This document shows, one piece after another, positions 37,441 through 49,472 of a stretch of DNA of 64,000 bases. A program made the translations under genes and the position numbers. This DNA is from Scenedesmus sp. ARA3 (lineage: Eukaryota; Chlorophyta; Chlorophyceae; Sphaeropleales; Scenedesmaceae), in the NCBI GenBank assembly GCA_004335835.1, contig RWJK01001429.1, positions 120,798 through 184,797 of the forward strand, written 5' to 3'. The notes under the pieces were generated by a model. It worked only from the letters and a program-made list of their open reading frames with translations. It was not told the origin of the DNA and ran no database searches. Within the stretch, counting starts at the first letter, position 1. Each line of letters begins with the position of its first letter.

Positions 37441-39459
37441 ATGGCTCGCGTGGCTTGCAATTGGCTTGGCTTGCTGCTGCCCCTGCTGTGCGTGGCTCGA
37501 TCGCAAGCAGAATACCATGTGGGAGCAGGTACGCTGAGTGTGTGCTGCCTGCATGCTCCTATGGCGCCACCGCTGCTGCTCTGCTGCTGTGCTGCTGCTG
37601 GTGCTTGTCCTTGCACTAGACCTGGTGTCATTGAAGCATTTCCACTGGGGTTTATCATCATAGCCTTTAAGTTTGCCTGGAAATGCAGGCAAGGCAGACA
37701 TCACTGGGCCTGTCGCGGATGTGAACCTCATGGTGGGAGTTGGCGATGTGGCGAGGTGTCCAAATCAGTGCCTGCTGCATATGATATGATTGAGTTATGC
37801 ACTTGAGCAGCTGTGCTGAGAATGAGGGCGGCTCTTCTAAAAAGGGGGCAGCCTTTAGGTTTGTTTGCTACCACGCAAGCACGCCACAGGTGTTCCTTAC
37901 CAGCAACATGCATCTGTTCTGTCAAGAAGTCAGTCATTGAATGGACTTGGTTGTGGCGCGCTGCAGGGTTATGCCATGCCCCTGCAGATTGCGCGCGGCC
38001 TGCATATACGCCTGTATGCAAGAGCCTTTGTGTTCGCTGATGGGAGCAACCCAAGGTAAGCTGAACAGCAACATGTGGGAGGACAGCACCATGCACAAAG
38101 GCAACAGCACTGCATGAAGTCTGCCAGGTGCCAAGCAACTACACCGCCTCTTTGCGCCAGCAGCTGGCTGCTAGTTGAGTGAGGAAACACATGCTCAGTT
38201 GAAGGCCATCATGAGCAACCAAACATGATGGTCCCTCTGCTGCTGTTGATGCTGCTGCTGCTGCTCCTGCTGGCTGCTGGCAGGCAGCGCTTTGTGTATG
38301 TTGTGTCTGACGCCTGCATGTCATCGCAGCTGGTGACACTCAAGGTGCTGCAGCGTCTAGAGGTGAGAGCATGCACAGCCCTTGAGCGGCCAGCGACGCT
38401 GTCACTTGGCCATGGCGTGACGTGGCAATGTGTTGCTGCATCTTATTAGTTGAAACGCAGCAAGGAGCGGCCCCACAGCCCGGCTGCAATCGCTCAGGGC
38501 TGCCAGCTGCATGCATTCAACCCACCATGTCTGCCTGCAACACAGGAGTTGTGCACTACCCTTCAACATCTTGCTGCGTGCTGCCTCACATTGGGCACCT
38601 GCTGCATGCGCCTGCATATCCTAGGTTGTGCTTGTTGCTTTACCACCACCACCCTAACCCAGCTGCCTGCTGCTGCACGCCGCTGCATGCAGGCGATGTA
38701 TGGTGGGCTGTACAGTAAGGACAACGTGCTGCTGAGTGGCACGCACACCCATGCCTCGCCAGCGGGCTTCCTGCAGTATGTGCTGTACAGCATCACCAGC
38801 CTGGGCTTCGTGGAACAGAGCTTTGATGCACTGGTGGACGGCATCACAGAGGTGGGCTGGGCGGCCCGGGGCGGTGGGCTGACTGGTGGGCTGGCTGGTG
38901 GGCTGGTGCATGCTGATGGAATGCCACAATCACCTGAGAGGTAGCCGCTGTGCAGTGGTGGTGTAGCAATGTGTGCATTGCCGCATCACCTGTTGATTGT
39001 TTGTACTGTCATGACATAGCAGGCAAAACCTCGTGATTACAACGCTGCGCATACACGGCTCGGAAGCAGCTCAGCAGGGTGCTTGCGCAAGCACACCCTT
39101 CAGCAGCACTGCTGCTGCTGCTGCTGCTGCTGCTGCTTCATCTTCTGCTGCTGCAGGCCATTGTTGCAGCACACAAAAATGTTGCTCCAGCTGCTGTGTC
39201 GTATGCGTCTGGGCAGCTGCTGGGGGCCAACATCAACCGCAGCCCCACAGCATACCTGGCCAACCCAGCAGCTGAGCGGGCTGCATATGAACACGATGTT
39301 GACAAAGACATGCAGCTGCTGCGCATAACAGCGCCAGGCCCTGCTGCTGCTGCATCTGTACCAAGCAACCTGGCGGCAAAAAGTGAAGCAGCGGAAGGGC
39401 AGGCAGCGGCAGCGGGGAGCAGGGAAAGCAGCAGCAGCGGTAGCAGCAGCAGCAGCGGT

Positions 39460-39492
<33 letters not shown>

Positions 39493-42400
39493 AATGTGGA
39501 CGGACGTGGGCTGATCAGCTGGTTCCCTGTGCACTGCACCTCTATGAACAACACCAACCCTTACGTGTCAGGAGACAACAAAGGCGCAGCAGCGCAGCTG
39601 ATTGAGAAGGCATGGAAGCAGCAGCAAAGCAACAGACGCAAGGCGGCTGCCCTACACGCCAGCAGCAGCAGCCGCACAAGCACTGGTCATGCGCATGCTG
39701 GCAGACGCAGTAGGGTGGGGTTGTGCAGCAGCAGCACTGGCGGCAGCTGCAGCTGGCTGGGCTGGTATTGGCAGCTGCTGAAGTGCCTGCTGACCCAGCA
39801 GCAGCCGACTGCTAGCAGCACTGAGGCCACCGCTGCTGCGGCTGGCTCGACAGTCGGTCGTGCAGGTAGCTTTGTTGCCGCCTTTGCGCAGAGCAGCGTG
39901 GGCGACACGTCACCCAACGTGCAGGGCGCGTTCTGCCTGGACACAGGTGCGGCTTGGATGCACCTGCGGCAGAAGCAGCAGCAGCAGACCTTCTGTTGCT
40001 GGCATAGCAGCTGCCTTGCCCAATTGAGGCTAAAAACAGAGGTGTACACACACTTGCTGCTGTGATTTGTGTCTTGGTGCCGCCTCTGCAATGCAGGCCT
40101 GCCTTGTGAGGTGAGCAGCAGCACCTGCAATGGCCGCAACGAGATGTGTCATGGCAGGGGCCCCGCCTGGCCGGATGACACAGCCAGCACAGCAGCAATA
40201 GCAGCGCTGCAGGCTGACAAGGCGCAGCAGCTGTGGGCGGCGCCAGGCAGCGAGGTGTCTGGCCCAATCGACTTCCGGCACACCTACGTGAACATGAGCG
40301 ATGTGGTGGTGAGTGTTGCCTGCACAGGAGGGGGATGATGCCAGTTGGGATTACAACCACGCACCAAATATGCAGTGCACTAGCCTTGTTTCACCAGCGG
40401 TTGTAGGGTACTGTGGCGCAAGGTGTTGCCCAAGTGCTGCACTTGTCAAATGCGTAATTGCCGGCTCTGCAGTCTGCGGCTCACTTGCTGCTGCTGTGGC
40501 TGGCGGTGGCCGCTGCTGCTGCAGGTGCGTGCCAGCAGGTGGACGCGTGCAGGCGCCACCTGCGCTCCTGCCATGGGCTTCAGCTTCGCCGCAGGCACCA
40601 CAGACGGTGCGCACGAACCGAAAACAACTGTCATGCACATGCAGGCATGCGGCCTTGGCTTTCAACAGCGCATATTCACCCCCTTGAGCAGCTGCGGCAG
40701 CTGACTCGCTTCAGACGCAGTTCAGCAGCAGCATTCTGCACCAAGGACGCGGTTGTGGCTCCTCCTCTGCATGCTGCTGGCCATGATGGACGGTGCCAGC
40801 TCTGCTCACAGCAGCCGATGGCTGTATCCTGCTGTTATTCCTGTGCTGCTGATGGTTTCTGGTCTTTCCTCCTGCCACTGCCGCCGCTGCTGCTGCTGCT
40901 GCTGCCGCCGTTTCCTTAGGCCCTGGGGCGTTTGACTTCACCCAGGGTGACACCACAGGCAACCCCTTCTGGAACCTGGTCAGGGACTTGCTGTCCCCGC
41001 CCAGCCCGCAGCAGCAGGCCTGCCACGCGCCCAAGCCCATCCTGCTCAACACCGGCTACATCAAGCAGCCCTACCCCTGGCAGCCAGACGTGACAGAGGT
41101 GTCTGTAATGCGGCTGGGAAACTTTGTGAGTGCTGGCGCAGCTTGCAGGAAGCTGCTGGTCTGGTGTCAATCTTTGGATGAGACATGCGAGCGAGCGCCT
41201 GCTGCCTGACCAACGAAAGCAGCCTGGCGCCTGTTGCTGACTCGCATGCATGCTGGGCTTGCCGCCGCTGCTGCTGCTGCTGCTGCTGGGCTGTGCAGGT
41301 GATTGTGGGTGTGCCTGGTGAGTTCACCACCATGGCGGGCAGGCGCATGAGGGCGGCAGTGGCCGCCACAATCGGTGACGCATGGGGCGCTGGGCTGACG
41401 GTGAGGCTGCTGCAACAGACGCATCAGGGTGGCTGTGCAGCTTGTGCAGCTGCTGGCGCTGCTGCTGCAGAACTTGGGGTTAAAGACGATGCTCTGAATG
41501 CATGCCGGCTGCAATGTTGTGCTGATGGCGTGCTGCATGCTACGCATCTTGCAGCCCAACTTTCCCTGAAGCATACCATGTCTTCAGCTCCACCCTCCTC
41601 TACTTTGTTACTGCTGTTGCTGCTGCCAGGTGGTGCTGTCAGGGCTGAGTGGCACCTACAGCAGCTACGTGGCCACCTGGGAGGAGTACCAGGTGCAGCG
41701 CTACGAGGGCGCCTCCACACTGTACGGGCCACACACCCTGGACGCATACATACAGACGGTGCTGGAGCTGGTGCAGGTGACTGCTGCAAGCAAGTTGGAA
41801 GTCATGCTGCCAGTGCCAAGGGCACTGTGTGCGGCTGCTTGTTGGACTGCCTGCTGGGCAAGTGCTGTGAGGCTGTTGTTAGCGGAAGGGACAGCTGCTA
41901 TGGTTGGCCCGACACCTCCAGCGCCTCATGCATGTGGTGCATCCACAATCATTATATGCCTGTTTGAGGCTGGCACGGTCAGCAGCAGGCCGCACGCTCA
42001 GCTGCTTATCCATGTGCTGCTGCTGCTGCTGCTGCTGCTGTGCAGGCCATGCTGTCAGGCCAGCCGGTCACCAGCAGCGTGGTGCCGCCAGACCTGCTGT
42101 CACAGCAGATAGGGCTGCTGGGGCCGGTGGTGATGGATGCTGTGCCCCGCGGGGCAGCGTTTGGTGATGTTGTGCTGGCACCACTGCCTGCCTACAGCGC
42201 CGGGCAGCTGGCGCAGGCAGTGTTCAGGTGGGTGCACATAGGGGTGGTGTGTGAGGGGTAGCTAGCTGTCAGCCAAGCGGATTGGGTGGCAGGCTGGCTG
42301 CAGCAATGCCGGCGTGGCACATGAGGCGCACTGGTGATGTTCAGGATGTGTTTGATTTGGCCAGATGTCACAATGTGCAGCGCACAGCCCTGTGGTGTGT

Positions 42401-43590
42401 GCACGTGCCGAAGTAGTTGCTGGGGTCAGCAGTGGCATGGCACCAACTGCTGCACCGGTGCGTGCTGCCTCTTGCTGCAGGTCTGGCTGCCCGCGCAACA
42501 ACCTGAGGCGGGGCGGCACCTTCCTGGCAGTACAGGTGAGGCGGGGCGGCACCTTCCTGGCAGTACAGGTGAGGCAGGGCGGCACCTTCCTGGCAGTACA
42601 GGTGAGGCGGGGTGGCACCTTCCTGGCAGTACAGGTGAGGCGGGCAGCTGCCTGTGGTACTGCTGCTGCGGGCATGAACCGCATCATATGTATTTCAATG
42701 TTGACGCTTTGCTGCCCAATCACACTTCTTTTTATATGCCTTTGTACCTTTGTCATCTTGCTTGGTTCCTGGCAATCAGCGTGTGGGCATGCGTGGCTGC
42801 TGCCTGCTGCAGGTGCTGGGCCCTGGTGGCGGCTGGTCTGACGTGGCGGGTGATGATGACTGGGCCACTCACCTGCACTGGGGCAGGCACTGGAAGCTGT
42901 CCACACAGTCCTTTGCCATTGTCAGGTGGGTGCTGCGACACCTGTGTGGACTTCAATCTAAGTTAGATGGAGGGCCAGGGGACAGCCTAAGTCAGGCAGC
43001 AGTCCGCAATAAGCAAGGAGATCGCGTGCCAGTGTGTGTACAGTGGGTGTATAAGTGCTTGCAGCAAGTAGTGCGCATTCCGCTTGACTCCGCTGCGCAG
43101 CTGACAGCTGTGCTGTGGCACGCAGTACATTGATTCAAGTGGTTGCAAGCGGTCCAGTACGACCTTGAGACAGCGTGTGCTGCGGACGACAACTCATGAG
43201 TATGCCTCGCACCACCGCAGGTGGCAGATTCCGGCCGACACACCAGAGGGCGAGTACCGCCTGGTGCACTATGGGGATGCAAAAACGCTGCCCTGGGCCA
43301 CCCCGCAGCCCTTCCAAGGCAGCAGCAGCAGCTTCACAGTCACACGCAATGCATCACTCTTGCGGCGGCTGCTGGCAGCAGCGGCGCCCTCAGGAGACCC
43401 CCATGCAGCTGCTGAGCTGCAGCGTGATGCGTTGTGCCAGGTTGTGGACAGCACTCTGTCGCAGCGGCTGCATGAGGACGTGGTGGCTGGTGCTGGGAAC
43501 AGCAGCTGGGCGAGGGTGCCAGAGTTTCAGCGACTGCAGCGGCTGCAGCAAGCTGCAGTGCTGCAGCGGCTCGGGTGTAGTGCGCAGTAG
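37441..43590 (+). CDS. Neutral ceramidase
   Basis: Fifteen exons give a secretory-pathway amidase that splits ceramide into sphingosine and fatty acid. Exon 1 (37441-37528) encodes a signal peptide (MARVACNWLGLLLPLLCVA) and YHVGAG, continued by KADITGPVADVNLM and GYAMPLQIARGLHIRLYARA. The metal-binding SGTHTHASPAGFLQYVLY and the catalytic-serine motif GDTSPNVQGAFC follow, then CHGRGPAWPDD, FAAGTTDG and PGAFDFTQGD. VIVGVPGEFTTMAGRRMR leads into the C-terminal immunoglobulin-like part WQIPADTPEGEYRLVHYGD. Family GPGG is SPAG here. Exon 6 carries a Ser-rich insertion before the catalytic serine. Four repeated donors end exon 13. Confidence 0.95.
42506..42649 (+). repeat. 33-bp minisatellite repeating a 5' splice site
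   Basis: The unit AGGCGGGGCGGCACCTTCCTG plus GCAGTACAGGTG occurs four times across the end of ceramidase exon 13. Each copy includes the exon end TACAG and donor GTGAGG, at 42536, 42569, 42602 and 42635. The 33-bp unit keeps the frame and would add 11 residues per copy if a later donor were used. Confidence 0.92.
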
Positions 43591-45076
43591 TGCGGTTTTG
43601 GTATGACTAGGCTGGTAATGCACAGCAGATTTTGAAGAAAAAAAGCAAATTGTGGTACATGGGGTGTGAGTATCCAGACAGTGGAGCCCCCTCACCCTCC
43701 CCGGCATGCTTAGACCACCAGGAAGTGCGGTGGCCTGAAAGTGCGGTGCCCGTGTGCGCGACAGCTTGCTTCCCGTGCAAAGCCACACCAACGAACAGGG
43801 GCGCTGTTACACATCACCGTAGAGTACTGTACATCATAATGCTGCAGCAGACTGCATGCATGTTGATTATGTAATCAAATTGCCGCTCCTTTGTCAAAGG
43901 ATCTCACAGGTAGCAGTCATGCGTGCTTTCGTATGTGATTATGAGGCCACTCACATGTTGCACGCGTAACTCCCTTGAACATCAAACTCGCAGAGCAACC
44001 TGACAGCGGCTTCGGCTGTTATCAAAAAAGGGGTCCAAATCACAGCAAGGCGTGTTGCAGCACGCCACTTGCATAGGGACAAGGCATATAATGGAATGCT
44101 GTGCAGGCCAAGGCAGCACCAATGCAGCCGTCTGATGGCACCTATACGTTTATAACTTGCAGCCAGGCGGCCAACACTGTAGCATTCTGCAGCTGGGACA
44201 ATCTTGAAAACACGTGTTATTGGGCTGATTGACTAGGTGCTTCAGCACACTATGCAAGCATGACGTACACAAAAAGAACAAAGCAGCAGCTGCAACCAGG
44301 GTGAGTCTGTCACTGCTGCTGCACAGCCGTCGCCAGACCGCCAGGGTGCTGCCATTCACACGTAGCAAAACGGCACATCATACATTCGTTGTTGTTTATA
44401 TATCAGGCTGCGGCATCTTAATGATCACACGTCGAACGGACACTAGTCAAGACCAACCAAATCAAAGCACGTGAACCATCAGGGCACCCATCAGAGTTCT
44501 TGCAGACGACAGCAGCGCCCAGCTTCAAACCCCGCACCCCACAAAACGTAACAATGTGGCTTTCTGCAACTGGCAATTCTGCTATTGCAACTCAGAGGCG
44601 ATACAAGCATGACGTGGCTGAAAACGTTCTTCAAAAAATATAACAAAGCAGCAGCGGCAACCAGGACGAGTCTGTCACAACTGTTGCACGGCCGTCACCT
44701 AACAGCCAATGTGCTGCCGTCCCACGTAGCAAAGCAGCACATCAGGCTGCGGCATCTTAATGATCACACGTCGAACGGACACTAGTCAAGAGCAACCAAA
44801 CCAAAGCACGTGAACCATCAGCACATGCGCACCCTCCAGCAGACAGCGCACAGCTTCAAACCCCGCAACCCAAGAAAGACGATCACCAAAAGCTCAAGCC
44901 TGCCACCAGGATGTATGTACGGTTTTATGTACCATTCAGATGAAATATGTCATCATCTCTGAGAAAGCAGCGCAAGGACGCATGATGCAAGCCCTGGTCC
45001 TGACCAGGCAGGTGATGACGCTGGGTATGACGAACCGTGGGTTTGAGAGGCGCTTACCCAAACACGCGCAACCCAT
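43591..45076. other. Convergent intergenic region with duplicated block
   Basis: About 1.5 kb between the ceramidase end (+) and the secreted-protein gene end (-). The main content is the tandem duplication at 44175-44880; no gene is supported. Confidence 0.5.
44175..44880. repeat. Divergent tandem duplication of about 350 bp
   Basis: Two copies, about 44175-44547 and 44548-44880, share long matches such as GCGGCATCTTAATGATCACA, CACGTCGAACGGACACTAGT and AGCTTCAAACCCCGCA. The first copy has an extra stretch of about 25 bp at 44380-44404 flanked by ATCA, where the second reads CACATCAGGCTG directly. Confidence 0.88.
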
Positions 45077-47888
45077 TCAGAAGCATTTATCATACTGTAC
45101 AGGTTGAATGACAGCTTCTGGGGCGACCTTCCTGTCATGGCCATACTTCAGCTTGTTGATTGCTGCCAGCAGCACGTCGTCAATCCCAGCATGCACAGCC
45201 AGCCATGGAATGTACTCATTTGGCATGTTGATGACTTTTGAAGCGCGGCAGTTTGTGCACTTGGGGTACGACAAGCAAGCCTTCCAGGATTGGAACGTGA
45301 AGCACTTTTCATCCGCCTTGCAACATGGAATATTCAGAGAAGCAGACGCTTGCCTGTTGTACTCAAGGATGCCAAAACTGAAAGCATCCTCCTGGGCAAA
45401 GTCTGCAAGCTGCTCACCAAGGTAATTGAGGCTTTCAATCAGAGGTGGCAAGTCGAAGTACGCACTGAACACAAAATCTTGGATTGGAACCACACTCAAG
45501 GCTTCAACCCAAGCAACGGCTACTTGCATTGCAGCTTTTGCGTCAGCTGCTGTGGGCGGGACGGCCACGCACTTCACAGCACAGAAGGCACAGGTGTCTG
45601 TGATGCAAGAGCTTCCAGCACTGCACGCTGGGGCGGAGGGTAAACTGCAAAAATCCAAAAAGCAGGACACAGGTTTGTCGCAGGTAGGTGCACCGGTAAC
45701 CGCGTTCAACAGCTTCTGACCAAGGCTGTTGACCTCATTTTGCGCTTTCACCGGGAGCTGTGTGTACGTCTGGTTGAATTCGGCCTTCACAGCGGCAAGT
45801 TGGTTCTGAAGAGTCTTGATCTGCTGCTTCAAGGTGTCGACGTAGGGCAAAGCAGCAGCCATCATGCCAGCGATGATGCGTGGGTGCTCCAGCAGCTTCT
45901 CTGGTGTGATCTGCTCACGCTGGATGGCAAGGGCAAGCGCTTTGTACAGGGACAGCTTCCGAAACGAGGCGTCTTGCAGCTGGCGTGCGCCATCACAGAA
46001 GATGGGCCAGAGATCACTCTGCATTGTGGATGCAGTATCAACTGCCTCTTGGAGCGTAACGACTGCCTGGCATGCAGCAGTATTCAGCAGCAGTGGCAAC
46101 GTTTGTCAGTAACAGCCGTCTGCACTCAGTCTGGGTTGAGGGGTCACCTAGGAACCGCGCTGTGTGGTGTCCTGCAACTGGCAGCCGAGTAACTGCAGAA
46201 ATGGTGGATGATGCATGATGCAGCAGCAGGAGCAGCAGCAATACATGTCGTGGGGATATGTCCTAACAGTGAGCAAACGTCCTTTGTGCGCTTTGTGAGC
46301 GGTGAGCAACTGCTGCATTTTAGATCGCCAAACAAAACTTAGCAGTAGTGGCAGCAGCAACAGGAGCTGGCGCCGCCGCAGCAGCACCAGCAGCAACCGC
46401 AGGAGCAGCAGGGAATGCCATAATAGCGCAGCAGTGCCATGCAAGAGCCACACAAGCCCTGGACCAGTTTGTTGCACATCTACATGAAGCTTGCTGACAT
46501 GCGTGTGCTGCATCATGCCTTGCTGGTGAGGGCTAGCAGTGAGCCTGCTGAGCTGGCAGATGTCAAGTGCATCAGCTACACCAGCCACCAACCTGATGGG
46601 TGCCATTCAGTGCCGCAGGCAGCTTGTTGAGCTCCCTCCAGGCATCTGAGAGCAGCCCTCCATAGCACGTGCCAGGATCCGGACAACCCTTGGCAGCAGC
46701 TGCTTCGCGTGCTGCGTTGATGTAAGCATTCCACGTGTCTGAGCTCAGAATCTTTTCCAGGGCATCCAGTAGCGGGGCAATCACGTTGAGGACGCCCTTG
46801 ATGTACGACATCAGCGGGCTCAACAGGCCATCGGCTACCAGTGGCACCAGCTGCCGCAGCGATGTGTCTGCATACGTCGCTAAGTAATCCACGAGGCTTT
46901 GACAGGCGAACGGGACCTCCACAACCGCCGGTACAGGTGCGATCAGAGTTTGGGCGATGGCAACAGCACACCTGCCAAGGCGCGCAGACACGTCTACGTA
47001 TGACGCCAGGTTGATGGTGGGCATGTAGATAAGTTGAAATGTTTGAATTCCAGCCAGTGGCCTTGCTGGCTTGACAGCTGCCAGCTCAGCCAGCAGCTGC
47101 TGCTTGTTGACATCCCTTGCCTGCAGGCCGCCATTGATGACGCATGCTGTGTATGTAGCCAAATCTGTTATCAAGCAACAGAGATGAAAAAAGATTCCTT
47201 GAATGCACGACATAGGTGAAGTATAGTGACAATGTGCACTGCATGGACAGGCAGCAGTGCTGTCAGCCTGCAGAGCTGTCACTGTACACATCAAAGGAAC
47301 CAGCTGTCTAGATTTGAGCCACACACATGTGCTCCAGAGCACAAGATCTTCCAGCTGCAGCAGTGCTGGTACTGATCAGTACTTCATGAGGTACTGCAGG
47401 TGAAGCAGCATGTCGCACTGCCAGAGACACAGCACGTGCACTGCCAGAGGCTCGCCCTGTAAAGAGATGCTGAGCTCTGACCACAGTAGCAAGCACAACC
47501 ACACACCTGACAGCAACGGTGAGGTGATGCCTGTGACTGGATCAGCTGCTTCTGCCACGCCCTGACGAATCAGGGCAGGGGTTGCCTGCAGCCGTGTCAG
47601 CAGCTCTGGCACACAGCGGCAGATGGACTCTGCACGATCTTGCCAAGAGATTTGGGCTTGGGTGCAGATATCAACCTTTTTAGTTTGAACTTTGATTCCG
47701 CAAGGCAATTTCAATCTGCCGCACTGCTTCACTGCGAATCCAGTGGGCATGTCGAATGCGGCACGCTTGCAGATGTCCAGGGTCAGCACATCGCACACGT
47801 CTACTGCAACGACAAGAGGTGTCACGATCAGGCAGGAAAGCACCACAAGCGCAAAGCGATGCGTGGCACCCACAGCATTGTTGCCCAT
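45077..47888 (-). CDS. Secreted cysteine-containing protein of unknown family
   Basis: Three exons in phase, 47888-47507, 47164-46593 and 46066-45077, give about 647 residues. Residues 1-30 (ending ALVVLSCLIVTPLVVAVD) form a clear signal peptide. The first domain has paired Cys (VDVCDVLTLDICKRA, CGRLKLPCG). A long helical stretch without Cys follows, then a Cys-dense block (CFLDFCSLPSAPACSAG, CITDTCAFCAVKC) and a C-terminal CLSYPKCTNC. No membrane anchor is seen after the signal, so it is probably extracellular or cell-wall associated with disulfide bonds. I do not recognise a family. Coding sequence here is less GCN/CAG-biased than in neighbouring genes. Confidence 0.8.
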
Positions 47889-48581
47889 GATGGGCAACTG
47901 GCATGTGAAAAACAGTAAGTAACCCTCACACAGTACTTTAGTCTCTTGTATGGGGCGCCCTTGTACAAACCTGGAGGCTTGTGCGTGCCTGATATTCTTC
48001 TTGCGAGATCGCAATCAGCGGGTGAGCCCAAAACGCCACTGGTGACCAGCAGGGAGGGGTGACGCGGTGCCCATTGTTGCCATAGTGGGTAATGTTAGCC
48101 GCCGCCGTAATGTTAGCCGCCGCCGTAGCCAATTCAGAGGGATAGGGAGCGGGAACAACCGTGCGCGAGTCACCTGTGGGGTGTGCTACGAGTGCAAAAG
48201 TGCTTTCTGACCAGGAGCCCCGGTACGGACATGCCAAACACTTCAGAAATAGTTGATTTGCCTGGGGGTTACGATGACAGATGATAAATGAGCCACTTCA
48301 CGTGTCCCGCGTTAGTCGTAACCCACATATATGTGGGCCGTATATACGGCGCGTGGCTTCACGTGGACATCAACAATGCTTGCAAGCACAATCCGTGCCT
48401 GTAGCAATCCTTAATGTGTTGCAACAGCCGCAGTGCAGCATGCACAAATAGCTGACAACTACTTGAGACTGTCTGCCCAAGGCTGCTGCAACAGTTCGTT
48501 CACAGAAAAAGTTGTTGCCGTGAGCAGGTTGTGACTGCCAGTGGCAGGTGCGCGCGCAACAAGCTGCCTGCCAGTACTTAT
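47889..48581. promoter_or_regulatory. Upstream region of the secreted-protein gene
   Basis: It contains an 18-bp tandem repeat (AATGTTAGCCGCCGCCGT, twice, about 48091-48126) and two abutting perfect palindromes, CCCACATATATGTGGG (48322-48337) and CCGTATATACGG (48338-48349), about 430 bp upstream of the start codon. These could be factor-binding sites or a hairpin; nothing more can be shown. Confidence 0.45.
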
Positions 48582-48601
48582 GCAACCGTTGCAACGGTTG
48601 C
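48582..48601. repeat. Perfect 20-bp palindrome
   Basis: GCAACCGTTGCAACGGTTGC is its own reverse complement. It abuts the left direct repeat that borders the fold-back element. Confidence 0.85.
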
Positions 48602-49408
48602 GTTAACGGCCTCGTTGGTCCCCTCTCCCTCTCTCCCGTTTATGTTTTGTTACCAGGGGGGGGATCCTACTGGCTAGTCACACAAGGGCCCACTGACTCC
48701 CCTAACTCCCTGTCACACCCCTTGGGGCAGAGAGGTAAATGATGGAAGTTAGTGAATGTAAAACGGCAGAAATATTGTAAGAAGCGTCAAAAGGCTGTGT
48801 GTATACTAACCTCCCCTAAAATCTCAATTTTTCAAAAAGTTATGGGAAATCAGTGGAAGTTGGGAGTTAAAAGTCAGTGGGCGAGGCCAAAACAGGGGAA
48901 GTTGGGAGCTTGTGGGAGTTAGTGGCAAGGCACGTGCAGGGACACATGAGTGACAGCCAGGGATTTAAGGGAGCTAGCTGATTCCCTAACTTCCCTTGAA
49001 TCCTAGAGAACAGGCTTTCAAAGGGAAGTTAACTTCCTAACGTTAGGAGGTAAAAATCAAAGGGACAGCCTATAGTCGTGGAAGTTGGGAGGTACCAGAA
49101 GTTAAAAAAAGCTAAAATTTCACTATGTTGCTTTGGCCCTTTCAAACCACGTACAACACAGCTGTGCAAGCAGAATCACTAGCTTCCACCATTTACCCCT
49201 CCGCCCCATGGGGTGTGACAGGGATTTTAGGGGAGTCAACGGGCCCTTAGTCACACGCAACAGTCAGGCGAACTTGACTGCAGGGGACACATGTACAAGG
49301 CGATGCCTCCATCAGCAAGACACGTCTAATACCCCTATATAGGAGGTGCCCGGCTCCAGGACCAAAAAATAAGCAGAGGAGTTGAACCCTCGTTAAACGG
49401 CCTCGTTG
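48601..49408. mobile_element. Non-autonomous fold-back element
   Basis: Flanking direct repeats CGTTAACGGCCTCGTTG (48601-48617) and CGTTAAACGGCCTCGTTG (49391-49408) look like a target duplication. Inside are inverted arms of about 75 bp at 48674-48750 and 49183-49258, sharing AAGGGCCC, TGACTCCCCTAA and CCCTGTCACACCCC. The 430-bp loop is AT-richer than its surroundings and has repeated GGAAGTTGGGAG words. No transposase ORF is present, so any movement would depend on another element. Confidence 0.75.
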
Positions 49409-49472
49409 CAATACACACGCTGCTCTGGGTGCACAGCCACAAGTGTATACAGAGTTTCAAAGTGCCGAGTAC

